This document shows, one piece after another, positions 36,167 through 48,900 of a DNA stretch of 64,000 nucleotides. Both the position numbers and the translations under genes were made by a program. Each line of letters begins with the position of its first letter. The stretch's first letter is position 1. Under the pieces are notes generated by a model. It worked only from the letters and a program-made list of their open reading frames with translations, was not told the DNA's origin and searched no databases. Source of the stretch: Branchiostoma floridae (Eukaryota > Chordata > Leptocardii > Amphioxiformes > Branchiostomatidae); the NCBI RefSeq assembly GCF_000003815.2, contig NC_049980.1:23139249-23203248 (forward strand), given 5' to 3'.

Positions 36167-39100
36167 AGAATTTAGCTGAAAGCAGTAAAGAGCATGTATT
36201 ACGTAATTGTGTCTAGAGCACATATTCAACATAGCAAATAAGCATGTTTCTGTATGGAACCATTCTAACGTCTTTGGATGCTAGCAACGCCTATGCCTTG
36301 TGCTGTAGCATAGAATAGACTGAAGATGAATGATTATGGTGCATTTATCATGTTCTTGACTGGTACTATTGTACCTCCTCCAATTTCCTTGTAACAGATG
36401 TGACAAGTATATAGAGCTGAATCGTATGAAAGGTAAACATTCTTATTAAGGAAAAAGCACGAATTGTAACCAGAGCACATGTCCATGAATTCAACACTGA
36501 TGTATATTGGCAGGTTAGGGCATAGGGTAATGTTAGTTACAGTCGTTGTTGTTGTTGTTGTTGGATTTCCATCGCTCTGCGATGATGACGTACAGTACAT
36601 ATAATCTATATCAATGGAACTTCAGTGTACGTAAGTTCTGATATATTTATCAGCAATTGCACCATGTGTGGCATTTTATCCATGCACGTTGTCGTTGTGT
36701 AAAGTAACCTAGTAATGACGTGTATATGCAAATCTGCATTAACATGTCATTCCTGCGCTCTAGATGTTGACGATAAAATGTGATAAATCTATTATCAACT
36801 TCTATGTATGTATGGTCGTCCTTCAGTGCGAGGAAATGATGATTGTTGGAAGCAGTAATAGGCACACTGTCAGGCACTGTTGTATATCACATAGACTAAG
36901 CTACTATAATAACGCTACAGTTAGTCATCACCCATCAGCAGTAAGAGACCAAGTCTAGCGAAACAATACACGTTAAAGGAGAACAACAACATGATTATAT
37001 ACATGTACATCAAATTTGTTTGTAGTTAAAGTTGTAGCTGAGGCTGTAAATGTAGTTGTAATTGTAAGTTGTAAATGTAGTTGTAGTCACTGTTGTAGTT
37101 TCGCCCTGAATACTGATGACATCTACTCTGAGCAGGATGGTGCTCATCATAACCATAGGGACAGTTTGGATTTTCCCGCCACAGATGTATTTGATATAAT
37201 CGTCGGTCATCAGTCACGAGTCATGTATCTGCATACATGCTCTCACAGACGAGACGACAGACATGGAGAGACCCTTGTAATCCAGTCGTTGTTATGCACG
37301 CCACGCCGGGAGCAGCATACCGACGGTATAGATGATAGGGGACGGTTCGCCAAGGATTGTGGATGGGGTGGTGCGTCTGGAACTGGATATAAATCTTTTC
37401 CCAGTTTTACATTCAGAAGCTTTGGAGGAAGAAGATCACGGATGAAGTTTCACCCCCTCGATGACATTAGTGAATGTTTGAATTGGACTAGTCGTGGACA
37501 ATTCTGGCGGATACTGACAAATTGGTAGACTTCAAGGTTAACGATGGTTGGCATTTTGTGGGAAAGTGTCCTTTAAGCTAAAAAAAAGGGGGGGGGGCTA
37601 ATATATCAAATGTCTCAGTAATAAAATAAATGGTGATCGATCGAGCTATATGATGACCCCATCTCTTGTAAGAAGCCCCTCTGAAGACGTATAGTGGTTT
37701 GTCCCTGACAATATTTTAGCCAGGTGAACCAACCATAAACGCTGGGCCAAGCCGACGGCTCTCCCGACAAGATCTAACCTCACCTCAGCTCTCCTCGCTT
37801 TCAACAGCCTTCAGCTTACAGGTCAGTGTTGTTTTTATTCGTAAAATCGTCAAAATACATCGCATACCGTCACAGAACATCTGTGACAGTACAATAACTG
37901 ATGTTGCGTTTTATGAATGATGTATAAACATAAGGGCATCTGGTTCAACCATTATTGTCGATAACATGGGAATGTAGAATATCATCCTAACTTTTTTGTA
38001 TTAACGTTGCGCTGACGACCATGCACAGGGCTGCTTCCAGGCGGGAAAAACACACAAAAACTGCTTTTAGGATCAGCCAGTGTGGTGCCAACCGAGCGAG
38101 CCTACTCGACAGGAGCGAGTCTACGTGTATTGATCTCCGGTTTCAGCACGCGATTTTCCATGATATCAGCGTCTCCCTTTATAAAACCTTAAATGATTCA
38201 TGCCCGATAAGGTCCTAGGGGCATCTGGGTGACCTGCTGAAGGTTTTCAAAACCTCGCGCCCTAAAATAAATCAAATGCCTCAGTGCGTTGTTCAAACAG
38301 TGCTCGGGATAGTAAACATGCACCGACATTTTTATCAAACTGGGATGGCCAACTGACAACATTGTACAACAAAAACCCAGTGAGTTCGTATACACATGTT
38401 TTAAGAACAGAGAAGAGACATGTAAACGTTATAGATATAGTGATAGCATAGCTCCAGATGTACCGTTTACCCAATTGAAACACTACATATAATAGTACTC
38501 AGCTCTTAGTCCCATACTGATACTGATAAAATATAGGACAACGCAAGCCTATCTAGTTCTTGTAATTGAAGTGGTAGCTGTAGCTGTATCAGTGATAAAA
38601 TGAGCTCCGACCTGTGAACTGACGTGCACTGTGGGCTACACAATGTACATCTGAGGATATTATCTCATTGCCAGTGTACATATATGCCTGTAATATTATC
38701 TGCACTCATGTGAACAAAGCCGCAAATTATTTTGCATACAATAATAGAAATCAAAGACGTACAAGTATATTTTTTTAATTGGAAGAAGGCATCAGATATA
38801 AGTGATTTGCACCATAATGTCAGTTGATGTCTGATGTCTGACAATCAAAGGGATGATCCTGTTATGGGTACAAATGGCTCCATACGTTGCTAAGATCCCC
38901 GTTCCACTATAGGACGATCACGCGGCATTTGCCTTGACTTTATAATGAGAATATCAAAATGTAAAAAGAAAATAAGCGAAAAAAAGACACAAAAAAGCGT
39001 ATAAAGATTCGCTTTTCATCTATGTCATCCGATAAGTGAGTGAGTGCAATGCTAATGATCTAATCAAGTTATTAAAGAAATATCTTCCAATCATTAGCGA

Positions 39101-40067
39101 TAAATATGACATAAAATAAACATTTGTATGGTGCATTTTTACGCCCCTTCTTTGCCAATAATGTAACCCCAACATTCATTCTGACTGTGGCGATGACCGA
39201 TAAAATCTAGTTCCCATCTAACTCCAATTAGGCTACACGACTGTCTCCAGTCTGCACCCATCTGTCAAGCTTAACGTCATTATCCGTGTCCTAATGAAAT
39301 ACTGTGGGTCTACAGACTTTCTCTCATACGTGAGCAGGTTTGTAATCTGGCTACTAACAGGGTTATTCCTTGGAAACAACAGTTGTGTTTCCGGCTAGTC
39401 GACCGGCCTTTGCCTTTTGGGGGATGGCAAGGGATATAACGTTTTTGATCTGATACCTGTGTGATCAAATTGCAGTAGAAACGTTTTAAAACATATTATC
39501 CTCATTTCCGTTGGAATGAAAAAAGTTACATAGCTAGACCCACCCAACTCAAGTACCTGTGCTTGTACAATTTATACCTGCAGCATTAGAATAGATGTTG
39601 ACAATACAAGTGCCCTGATGCATTTCAGTTTACTATGTTTGAGCTGAAATCTATTTAAAAGAAAAAAGAGGAGAATACTTTTTGGAATAGTGATAGGAAA
39701 CACAACATTACTTTAATTTTGTACATGTCGGCCTTGCGTCAGTCTATGGTATCCTAGTGTTGAGATAGAACGTGGAGATACTTGATATGCCGTTTCAGGT
39801 CTGCATCAGCAGAGTATCCTTGAGCAGATCTAGAGGTCTTGCCAAAAACAATTAATGGTCATCTTTATTGGTACAATAGTTAACAATATTAGATATTTAA
39901 ACTTAGCCCCGACACATGCTGGCTTTGTATGTCATCTACATCTAGAGTGACCTGGTAGCCTTAGCTTGGTTAGAAATGGTTAGAAATAGATGTAATATTA
40001 CAGATATATAGCCATAGACTCATACACCTAGCCTACTACTAATTGCTATTCTGTATCTGGTTTTCAG
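36167..40067. other. Intergenic region, no supported gene
   Basis: 3.9 kb containing a short (GTT)n tract near 36543-36562, a GTA/TTGTA-rich stretch at about 37020-37095 and an A7G10 run near 37581. A 170-codon ORF at 37016-37528 begins in the simple repeat and has no recognisable domain. A donor-like AGCTTACAG|GTCAGTG at 37821 could close a non-coding first exon of the downstream gene; this is speculative. Confidence 0.3.
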
Positions 40068-42020
40068 ACCAAACCCTTGATCCTTCTCACGATGAGCGCT
40101 GCAGGCTGTTTGATGCCGGGGTTTCATCACCAGTTCGGCGTCTTCGACTTCATTCGGAAAAGGTCGGAGAGCCGCCGTGTCCTCGTCGACAACGAAGAGA
40201 CTTCGGATACCCAGGTCGAGCAGTCTGCCACACCTTCTGTGTTGTCTTGTGAGAACTGCACCCTACATAACTCACCACTCCTGAAACAGCCATCACCACT
40301 AGTCAGCATCTTCCGGGCACTTGCTCTAACAAACACAAACTGCACCGACATTCACTATATCCGTCATACTGACAGCGGTGACTGCACTATCCTCGAAGCG
40401 ACACCTGGTAAGTCACTTTGTAACAGCACAGATACCGACCTTGTAGATGGCTGCTGCAGTGGTAACATATGTATGGTACACTGTAGAAACGATCGACACA
40501 CATCTAACGGGCGAACCATCTTGTCCACAGCCGACCGGAACATAAACCTGTGCAGGTCCGTCGACAGACATTTATGTAGAAGGAACGTCGACATGGACAA
40601 AGTCGTACGCAGCAGAAGTGAAGGGAACTTTGACCTTATAAAGTCGTGTAGAGACACGTTGATGAGTGATTTTCTCATTGAGCATGAAATGAAAAATTCG
40701 GGTGACACCACCACGGCTTCAGCTGTGAACTGGTCGACTGATAGGGAATGTAATGTTGATGCCATCACGCACGCAGGAGGTAACGTAAAACATGACGAGC
40801 TCGAGGCAGACGCAAAACAGGATGATAGCTATGGCGATTTGGCGCATGCCCGAGACAATGTCCCGGGAGGCGCCTACAGCTGCGAAGAGAATCAGAAACT
40901 TATTCCAAAATCTATTCACTCTGACGAAGATCCTGTCCTTAATATAAAAGCTAGCAAAAGTGAGCCAGTCTCCTTGCAAAGCGCCGCTCGCAATGTACTG
41001 TCCCTCCCAACCAAGCTGGGAACGCACTACGTGGAGAAGACAGCGAAGGAACGAAAAAGTAAGCTGAGGGAAGTTGCTAGATTATTCAAGGCCAAGTCTG
41101 AAACAGACAACATTGAGATGGAGACCCTCACGATGCCAGATGACAAGGACACCGATAACAAATCAGAATTGACGAGTTTTATCCAAGGTAAAGACGAAGA
41201 TAGCGGAAGCCTCAAATCGCGCTGGAGAAAATTCAGGTCGGAAAAGTCTTGTAAAATTGAACCCGAGACGACATCAAGAATGTCGGACAAGCAGTGTCTG
41301 GGTAGCTCCTGGAGTATTGCTGCGGGCAGAAGCTTCAGTAATGATAAAATGACTGCAAGTTTAATTGGAGAACCTAACATGGAGACAATACAGAAATATG
41401 CGTCACCTCTATCAGTCAGTTCTAACAACCTTGCAGAAACATCTGACGTACTTTCTACGTGTGACGGTGTCGTTCAGAGGCCAACAACACTGTTTACTAA
41501 GACTTCAGAATGTGATCTTCAAGGCTTTTTGGCGACGCCTATTGAATCTACAGAAGTCCTTGATGTCCAGGAGGCTTCCATGTTGATTTGCACAGAGCAC
41601 AAAGAAGACAACAATGTTACAACAGCTTCCAGACTCAAGCTTTACTTCTCTGGGAAAACAGCATCTACGGAAGACATGGGTTCAGAAGGGATGAGGAAGG
41701 CCCGCACTGGGAAACGTTCCCAGATGAAGAGTTACCATTCCCAGCCGGAGCTCCGCCCGTCTCAGGTGGAACACCGGAGTGGGGTACCCGTTCTGTGTCG
41801 GAAGTCCTCTCCCGAGTACATCGTCAAGGAACCGGTCATCAAGAAATCTCCACAGAGCTGTGAGCAGAACGCGCCTCTCCTCCGACTGAAGACCCGACTA
41901 TTCAAGCAGAAGTCGCCGTTGTTGGCAGGAGGGAAGTTAAAGTTCAACCTAGCCCCGCCGTCACTGGCAACTACAGCCCCGTACAAGGTTAAGGTTAATA
42001 CACCTAAGCTGAAGCCATAA
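40068..42020 (+). CDS. Large single-exon protein of unknown function (642 aa)
   Basis: An open frame runs from a strong acceptor (CTGGTTTTCAG|ACC at 40067/40068) to TAA at 42018-42020. The first ATG is at 40092 (acgATGAGC), giving 642 residues. Because the frame is open back to the acceptor, an upstream coding exon is also possible. I recognise no domain. No signal peptide or TM is visible; the protein is Ser/Thr/Asp/Lys-rich and probably mostly disordered. A basic-hydrophobic module recurs: ARLFKAKSE near residue 326 and TRLFKQKSP near 598, with looser versions SRWRKFRSEK and SRLKLYFSGK between them. RSRSEGNFD and YHSQPELRPS look like phosphorylation or docking motifs (inference). The size and unbroken frame argue that it is a real gene. 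Confidence 0.7.
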   Translation, partial: TKPLILLTMSAAGCLMPGFHHQFGVFDFIRKRSESRRVLVDNEETSDTQVEQSATPSVLSCENCTLHNSPLLKQPSPLVSIFRALALTNTNCTDIHYIRHTDSGDCTILEATPGKSLCNSTDTDLVDGCCSGNICMVHCRNDRHTSNGRTILSTADRNINLCRSVDRHLCRRNVDMDKVVRSRSEGNFDLIKSCRDTLMSDFLIEHEMKNSGDTTTASAVNWSTDRECNVDAITHAGGNVKHDELEADAKQDDSYGDLAHARDNVPGGAYSCEENQKLIPKSIHSDEDPVLNIKASKSEPVSLQSAARNVLSLPTKLGTHYVEKTAKERKSKLREVARLFKAKSETDNIEMETLTMPDDKDTDNKSELTSFIQGKDEDSGSLKSRWRKFRSEKSCKIEPETTSRMSDKQCLGSSWSIAAGRSFSNDKMTASLIGEPNMETIQKYASPLSVSSNNLAETSDVLSTCDGVVQRPTTLFTKTSECDLQGFLATPIESTEVLDVQEASMLICTEHKEDNNVTTASRLKLYFSGKTASTEDMGSEGMRKARTGKRSQMKSYHSQPELRPSQVEHRSGVPVLCRKSSPEYIVKEPVIKKSPQSCEQNAPLLRLKTRLFKQKSPLLAGGKLKFNLAPPSLATTAPYKVKVNTPKLKP

Positions 42021-42465
42021 AGCCAGCGGCAGTAGGGTGCTTAAACATCCCATACTTGGGCGTAACTAGATATTTTGACATAACTGTCCAATTGTATTGG
42101 AAGGTGTAAAAACTAAATGTATACAATAATTCCAGGCTACACAGATATATGTTACTGCAAGGCTTCGTCAGTGTCACTGGCACTCATGCTTTGACGTACA
42201 ACCGTTCCACCGTTGCTTTGTGGGAGCATGTAACTATAAAATCTATTTCAATGTTCAGCCGCAGCAGAGAGCGGTAGAAGCGTCACCTGCAATGGCCTCT
42301 AGCTTTGTTGGCACTTGCAACAGCTAGCTGAAGTTTTTTCAGAGTTTTCCTGGTTCCCAGAAATGCACTGCCCTGTCTTATTTCTAATTGTGAAAGCATT
42401 TCCTACAGTACCCATTTCGAAACAAGATGTAGGAGATAGCCATATCTAATTAGGTGAATCTGACA

Positions 42466-43432
42466 TTAGCCCTCAAACCACCGTAGCTTTTTTGTGACGT
42501 AGATTACCGTATGGGGTCAAAACTGACCCCAAAACGTTTCTACAAATACAGTTTTTTGTGTGACTCTTTTTGTGATTTGTATGTATGTATAGTTTCATTA
42601 ATCTATGTGGGACAGTCTGACCCAATTAGGTGAGAATTCTTATAGCTCATTATGATAATTTATGCAAAAGATCATGAGGACCACATTTTGCACCAACGCT
42701 ATTCAGACGGGGAAGGAGGTTTTTGATGCCTGTACCAACTTCAATGTCGTATAGCGCCTGAATGGCTTATGCTAGGGTCACCAAACTTGGTAACATTTTA
42801 GAAAATGTTGATATAAAACATTTTCAGTGAACAAAGTATGTACATCATTTTTCATGTTGCCATGGCAACGGAATTCTGACAGACATATTTATTACGAAAT
42901 TTTCTAATTTTGTATTAAACATTAAAGTTTTAAGGTTTTCTTGGCAAATAACAGTTGTTTATCACATCTTATAAAATTCAACGTAAATTTCATGACTCAA
43001 TATTAATAATTTATGCTAATTTGATGACGTCATCAGTCAAAATCCAAGATGGCGGCCGATATTACCTAGATGACGTCATAATATCGTCATATAACATGAT
43101 AATGGCACAAAAGTTCTTATGATACTTTTGGCTTACAGATACATCATTCTCTGAAAATTTGGTGATCCTACGATGAGTAGTTTAGGTGTGGGTCGCAAAT
43201 GTTTGTTAAGAAAAATGCTGGGGTCAGTTTTGACCCCACTGGACGCTGCATTAACTTTCGATAATAACTTAATGAATAATGAGCCAATCTCGGTAAAAAC
43301 GTATAAGTTATAGGATATATATACAAACAAACTCCTGGAAGGAAATTCGTTTTCAACCAGAAATGCCATAATGGCACACATTGATATACGCCTGGGGTCA
43401 GTTTTGACCCCATACGGTGGTTTGAGGGTTAG
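42466..43432. mobile_element. piggyBac-like non-autonomous element, 959 bp
   Basis: Inverted ends CCCTCAAACCACCGTA (42470-42485) and TACGGTGGTTTGAGGG (43413-43428) are flanked by TTAG on both sides (42466-42469, 43429-43432), close to the TTAA duplication of piggyBac. An 18-bp near-palindrome GGGGTCAAAACTGACCCC occurs at 42513-42530 and, in the other orientation, at 43220-43237 and 43394-43411. The left end carries about 26 bp of extra sequence between the terminal repeat and the palindrome. No transposase is present. Confidence 0.65.
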
Positions 43433-45997
43433 GTTTGCCCCGAATTGATCGTAAATCACGGGTCTACAATGCGCATCGAATAAAGTAGGCTAATAGCCTC
43501 GATCAGGTTTTCGAACGTTTTACATCGTTTTTATTAGGTCATAGACTAAACGTTTCTCTCAGTTGTATTGTGAATTTCAGTGATATTATAAAAACTTAAG
43601 CAGTGCCACCTAGCGATATCTGATAAAAGCTCATTTACCAGGGAAAGAGCTAAGCATATTATTTCGTTTGCATAACCAGTCAAACCTGTTAAGTTTCCAG
43701 TTAGAATTCCTATCAATACAAAGCGGCCATGTCCTCTTCCCTAACAGTTACTAAATAATGCAGGACTGAACTCCAAGACTTGCAGGACCGGCACAGAGCA
43801 GAGGTAAGGTTCCACCTTGTCTGGTTATTTATGGAAAAGTTCTAAGTGAAGGACTCTCCGTATATGGGTAATAAATCTCCTCACGTGACCACATTATCTT
43901 CAGCAGAAACCAAAATAGGTCAAGACAATCTTTCACGTCTGTTTATGATCTATCTATGACATGTAGGCGCGGTTGGCATGCGTGTTTAGGGGCAACATAA
44001 CGCGACACACAGGATTTGGGGGATTACAATTCAGGTGAGTTGTGTGTAGGTCACCGACCTTATTCTGTATTTATGTATACTCTACGTATACTTAAACTGA
44101 CTGCTAGCGAACTTTAACCTCTCCGGTTATTGTGACAAGGGTTACTGCACGTTATTTGCCATGAGAGACTGACCCAAACCTGAGTATTCACTCGACTCGA
44201 GTCATTCAGTCAAACGGTGGGAACGTACCATCCCCGCCCACCATCTATTGTCTTAGACGAGATCTTATCTGCATAACCTACTAGTATGACTCAACATAGG
44301 CCCGGGTCGTTCAGACATAGCTTTCTTTTCCTAGTCAATTAGACTTTGATCCCAGTTTCGACAATATGATACATATAATGTGTCCCCATCATACCCTACT
44401 AATACTCAGCTCAATCCGAACCGTCCCAGACAAAGATTGTTTACCACCAGGTTCGACATTGTTGCCCCTCTCTTTAACAGGTAGGGTGGTAGATTGTAGT
44501 TATCGAACCACCCGGTTTCCCCATGGCTAAGTGCCAGACACATAGCACATCTATGCCACTCGGTGTCATGCCCAAAGGTTGTCTCAAAGTTATCTCTGAG
44601 CTGATGTAATGTGGCCGTTCAAAATGAATATAAGATAACAAAGTTCGGTATTTATCTGTGATTTGTTCCTCATGGCGACATTGAAGCACAACAATATTTA
44701 ACGTCTGGGACCGCATCTTTTAAAATCGGTACATTGTATCATGTACATAACAGAACCAGTCAGATTTGCGGAGAAAGTAAGAGCAATATAGGTCTTGAAT
44801 ATACTTGGTTATNNNNNNNNNNNNNNNNNNNNNNNNNNNNNNNNNNNNNNNNNNNNNNNNNNNNNNNNNNNNNNNNNNNNNNNNNNNNNNNNNNNNNNNN
44901 NNNNNNNNNNNNNNNNNNNNNNNNNNNNNNNNNNNNNNNNATCCAAAACACACACTTGAGTTTGACTTGGCGAACCACATGACGCCGCCAGCGCCCAGCT
45001 TGAGATCCAGACCAGACGGGAGTTGCAGGCCAAGTAGTGAGTATGGGCGTCCGGACACGAATCAAGGTCAATCAAGGTACGTACGCTCCGCTAGACACTG
45101 CTGACAGGTATGTACTTGTGGCATGCTCCGGACAGGCTCTAGGCACGTCATGTTCACGCCGTTAGACACCACTGACATGTGATCATATACTGGCATTCTA
45201 ACGACATGCTCTGGGCACGTGAGTCATGTGCAGCACAAATTAGACTGGTAACCATACTATCACGAGTTCGCCGTTTAATACCTCTAAGGTGTCCACCCGC
45301 CCGGTTTATTAGGTCACGGGGGGGGGGGGGGTCACAGGGTTAGTTTCAGTACATCCCTTAGCGGCGATTACTTGAAAGGGCGACTACCAGAAACAGTCCT
45401 ATGCTTAGCAGACAGGGCCCATCACCCATAAGCCTACTATACTAGCGGAGAATGGTGACCAGGCTAAGCAGACATGGGTCACGTGTAAGTATCATGGAGA
45501 ACCGGGTAGATTAAGCCAGGCAATAAGAGGACAATGGGCTTTGGGAAGGAAAAGTTTATTTTGCATTAAATGCCTCTAAACGTACATTAACTTAGTATCA
45601 TTTCTTTTTTTTAAAGTTACTAATGTCTCTAATGTCTCTACTAAAGTCTCTAAACAACTCACAAAATGCAGTGGAAGCGTTGGCAAGGTACTTCAGTTTG
45701 ATAATTTTATCCCTGGAAATTCATACTACCTAAATAATCGTACAGGTTACAGCTTCTATTGTCACTCCTTGTCTTTTCAAAATAAAATCAAACATGTACC
45801 AAATGATGGCCAAAGTATAAAAAGTATAAATTTGTAGGGTGTGTGTTACAGTCATATCCTACAGCTGATGCCGTAACGTTACACTTGACTTTAAGATGTG
45901 TAGTTTTTTGCCAACAAAACAGCCTTTGCACTTTATCATTGTTAAATGTAGTTTTGTTATCGTTCTCGCTTTTGTAAAGACCGAACTAACTGACATA
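43433..45997. other. Intergenic region with assembly gap
   Basis: No supported gene. It contains a 128-base run of N (44813-44940), a G14 run near 45318-45331 and weakly repetitive sequence at about 45090-45230 built on 'TAGACAC(C/T)(A/G)CTGACA' and 'CATGCTC(C/T)GG'. A donor-like GAGCAGAG|GTAAGG at 43803 could end a non-coding first exon of the TLC-domain gene; this is unproven. Confidence 0.4.
44813..44940. other. Assembly gap (128 N)
   Basis: An unbroken run of N. Any ORF drawn across it is meaningless. Confidence 1.
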
Positions 45998-48900
45998 ATG
46001 GTGATTGAATATCTTGGGAACAAAGACTCCATAGGCGACATTGAAGGCAACATGCAGAATCTTCACTGTTTGCATGCTAGGTTCAAGTTCAAGAGGACTC
46101 CTGACATGCTTAGCGCCGGCAGACCGGACCATCTGCTGGCCACAGCAGGACTGGCCGTGGTTTGTAATGCACTCATGGTGCAGGTGAGTATTCATCGCTG
46201 CTGGATATGGAACTAATACGTGGTTTGTTTATCTATTCGTCAACTTTGAGTTATAACTACCCTGCGTTTATCAAAACCTTAATTATTCCTACATCAAGTT
46301 TGCGAGAAGTGAACATTCAAGTGCACTTAGTGCACACTTATACTTTCACCTGCACGTAAAGCTCTAGCCTACGAGTACGATAACCTTGACCAACATCTCG
46401 TATCTGAGGCAGTAGAACGCAGTTGTTCCTATTGCATACCCGGTAAACCTTATTCTCGAAGTTATTTTACCGACTACTATCAACCTCTGCTTTGAGAATA
46501 AGTAACTCTAACATGATGTAATCATACCACACTAGGTTTGTACTGAAAAGTACAATAATCCTGCCAGATTTATTTGATCCTCCAGCGCTGCTGGATCATG
46601 AATGGTGGTGGACCTACTCTTATCGATAAGCTCGGTGATTTTCTCGCCACTTTCCTACTGATTTTCAAAAGGACCTTGACAAGAAGGTTATCTCTAATGG
46701 TTTGAAATTTGATGGTATGGATAAAAGACTTCATCATATACAACTTTGTCCCAAAATTTGAGTTATGTACTTACTTCTAAACGTACCCATAACCCCTGGT
46801 GGTTAATTCTAGAAGTTATGTTTTCTGTTTCTTCCCTTCGCAAGCTGGTTGGCCCGTGGCTTCTGCAATTATTTTTCCGTGAAAGGTTCTTCCCGTTGTC
46901 TCTCTCCAAGCAGCAGTGGATGAGAAAGCTGTAAGTACACACTACTTAGTATTTAACATGCTTTCACTTCTTATCATCGGTGGTCAATCATAATACTAGG
47001 ACGATGCCCATCTATCTAGGCATCAAAAGAGAAATGTTTGTATACATAAATTCAAAAGTTGTCACCAGTACGCTCGCTTGGTCTCTCGAGACCCAAACCT
47101 CTAGAGTAGATGTACTCAGGACAAGATAAAACGTAAAGAATTTAAAAAAAACATCTACGTCCTGCAATTACCAGGACCATGAGCATCATGTCGTCAGCCT
47201 TGGTGGGTACCACAGCAGTGATAGTGTATCTGTCAGAAGAACAACTGGATCCCAAACATCTAAGGTGGGTTTACACTACACTAACAATCGTCGCTGGCTA
47301 GTTGCAAATCAGTGAAATCTTGTCCTCTCTTCTGTTTTTTTCCTGCCAACATCTAAGTTGAAGAACATTCTAAGACCTGCAAATGGTTATATATTTGACA
47401 GCTTGTCATTCTCCATTTCTTATAGTTAATTCTATTTCCCTGTAGACATGACATTCCGACTGTTAGCTTCAACTGTGCCTTTATGCTGGGCCACACAGTA
47501 GCAGGTCAGCTCTAAGGTTCTCTCTTTGCCCAGTTCCATATTACTACCCCGTTATGACAGCACCCATTCCTGTTTCGTTTGTCAGTTTTTTGCTGCATGA
47601 GAGATGAGAGAAACAATAAACAAATTATAGAAACCGTTTTGTTGGGATCAAATGTGTGTCTCGGTACCATAGAAGGCGAACTCGCCGCGACCTAGAGTGG
47701 ACTTATGTAATCTGCATTGACTTCATAATAGGAATATCATGCAAAATGTAAAAGCATGACTGAAAATGCAACAAAACGCACTAAGTATAAAAAAATTGAT
47801 ATTTGTATATATATATATGTCTGTCAAATTTTATGTTGCAGTGCGAACGCAGCGAGGTCGCCACACAAGTTGAATGGGGTCCCAGACGTTCATTTAATGA
47901 TAAAAAAACTAGAAATTAATCACTTGATGTAGACGCATGGTTGAAGTTAATCACCCAAAGCCTCTAAACTATTCATCCCACTATTCCATCTCTAGATACC
48001 CTGGCTCACACGTTGCTCAAAACCAACACTATGACAAACTATTTTCAACTAATATTACACCATATCATCACATTGGGAGCAAGCTTCGCTGGCACCGTGA
48101 GTATGATAGTTTCTATCTTTCTCTGTTTCTTCTCTTCGCTCTTTGATGTTCGAAACATTTTATGTGAGTTTATGTGAAGATTAACTAAACATAGTCTTCA
48201 TACTTGAAGATGAACTAAACTAGTTTCCATATTTCCGACAGTACACTATGTGCCATCTCTGATAACATTATATGATCTCAACAGTACCTCTAGAGTCAGT
48301 GAGATAGGGGCTTAATACTCCCGGTTATCGCGTACATAAAATTGAGTTAAGTTTAACGTTAAACGAATTTATGAGAAAAGCATGATGACCTGAAATTCCC
48401 TTTTGTGTTGTTCTTGATATGGATGCTGTTTATTGCGCCACAACTTCGTATGAACATGTAAAAATCGTTGCACAACATTTCAGTTCTCCGGTTGCCTGCC
48501 GTACTACGTCAACATTGGACTGATGATGGAAGTGTCGACTGTTTTCTACTGCTCATAGTAGGTAACGTACACTGTGGCCTTTATAGCGTTATCTATGGTC
48601 GCGACCGCATTTGCCCTGTCACAAATATGCAAATGAACATAAGCTGAATATATAATAAGCATACCTGTGAATAGACAGATAATACACATACCTTATTTGG
48701 ATCCAGGCAACGCCAATGTCATCTACCAAGAATCTCCGTACATGCGCCAATTAGCAATTACATTTTGTACTCAATTGCAAGCAACTGGATATGATTTTGG
48801 AACGGTCAGACGTTTCAGATAACAAACGTTCTCTCTCGTCAATGACACTGAAGATATATCAATTCATAGTTAGGATTTAAAACCTGCTCTCCAGCAAGGT

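Noticed and set aside
37016-37528. 170-codon ORF
   Set aside because: It starts inside a GTA/TTGTA simple repeat and has no recognisable domain, splice context or coding character.
44720-45104. Several ORFs spanning 44813-44940
   Set aside because: They run through the N gap, so their open frames are artefacts.
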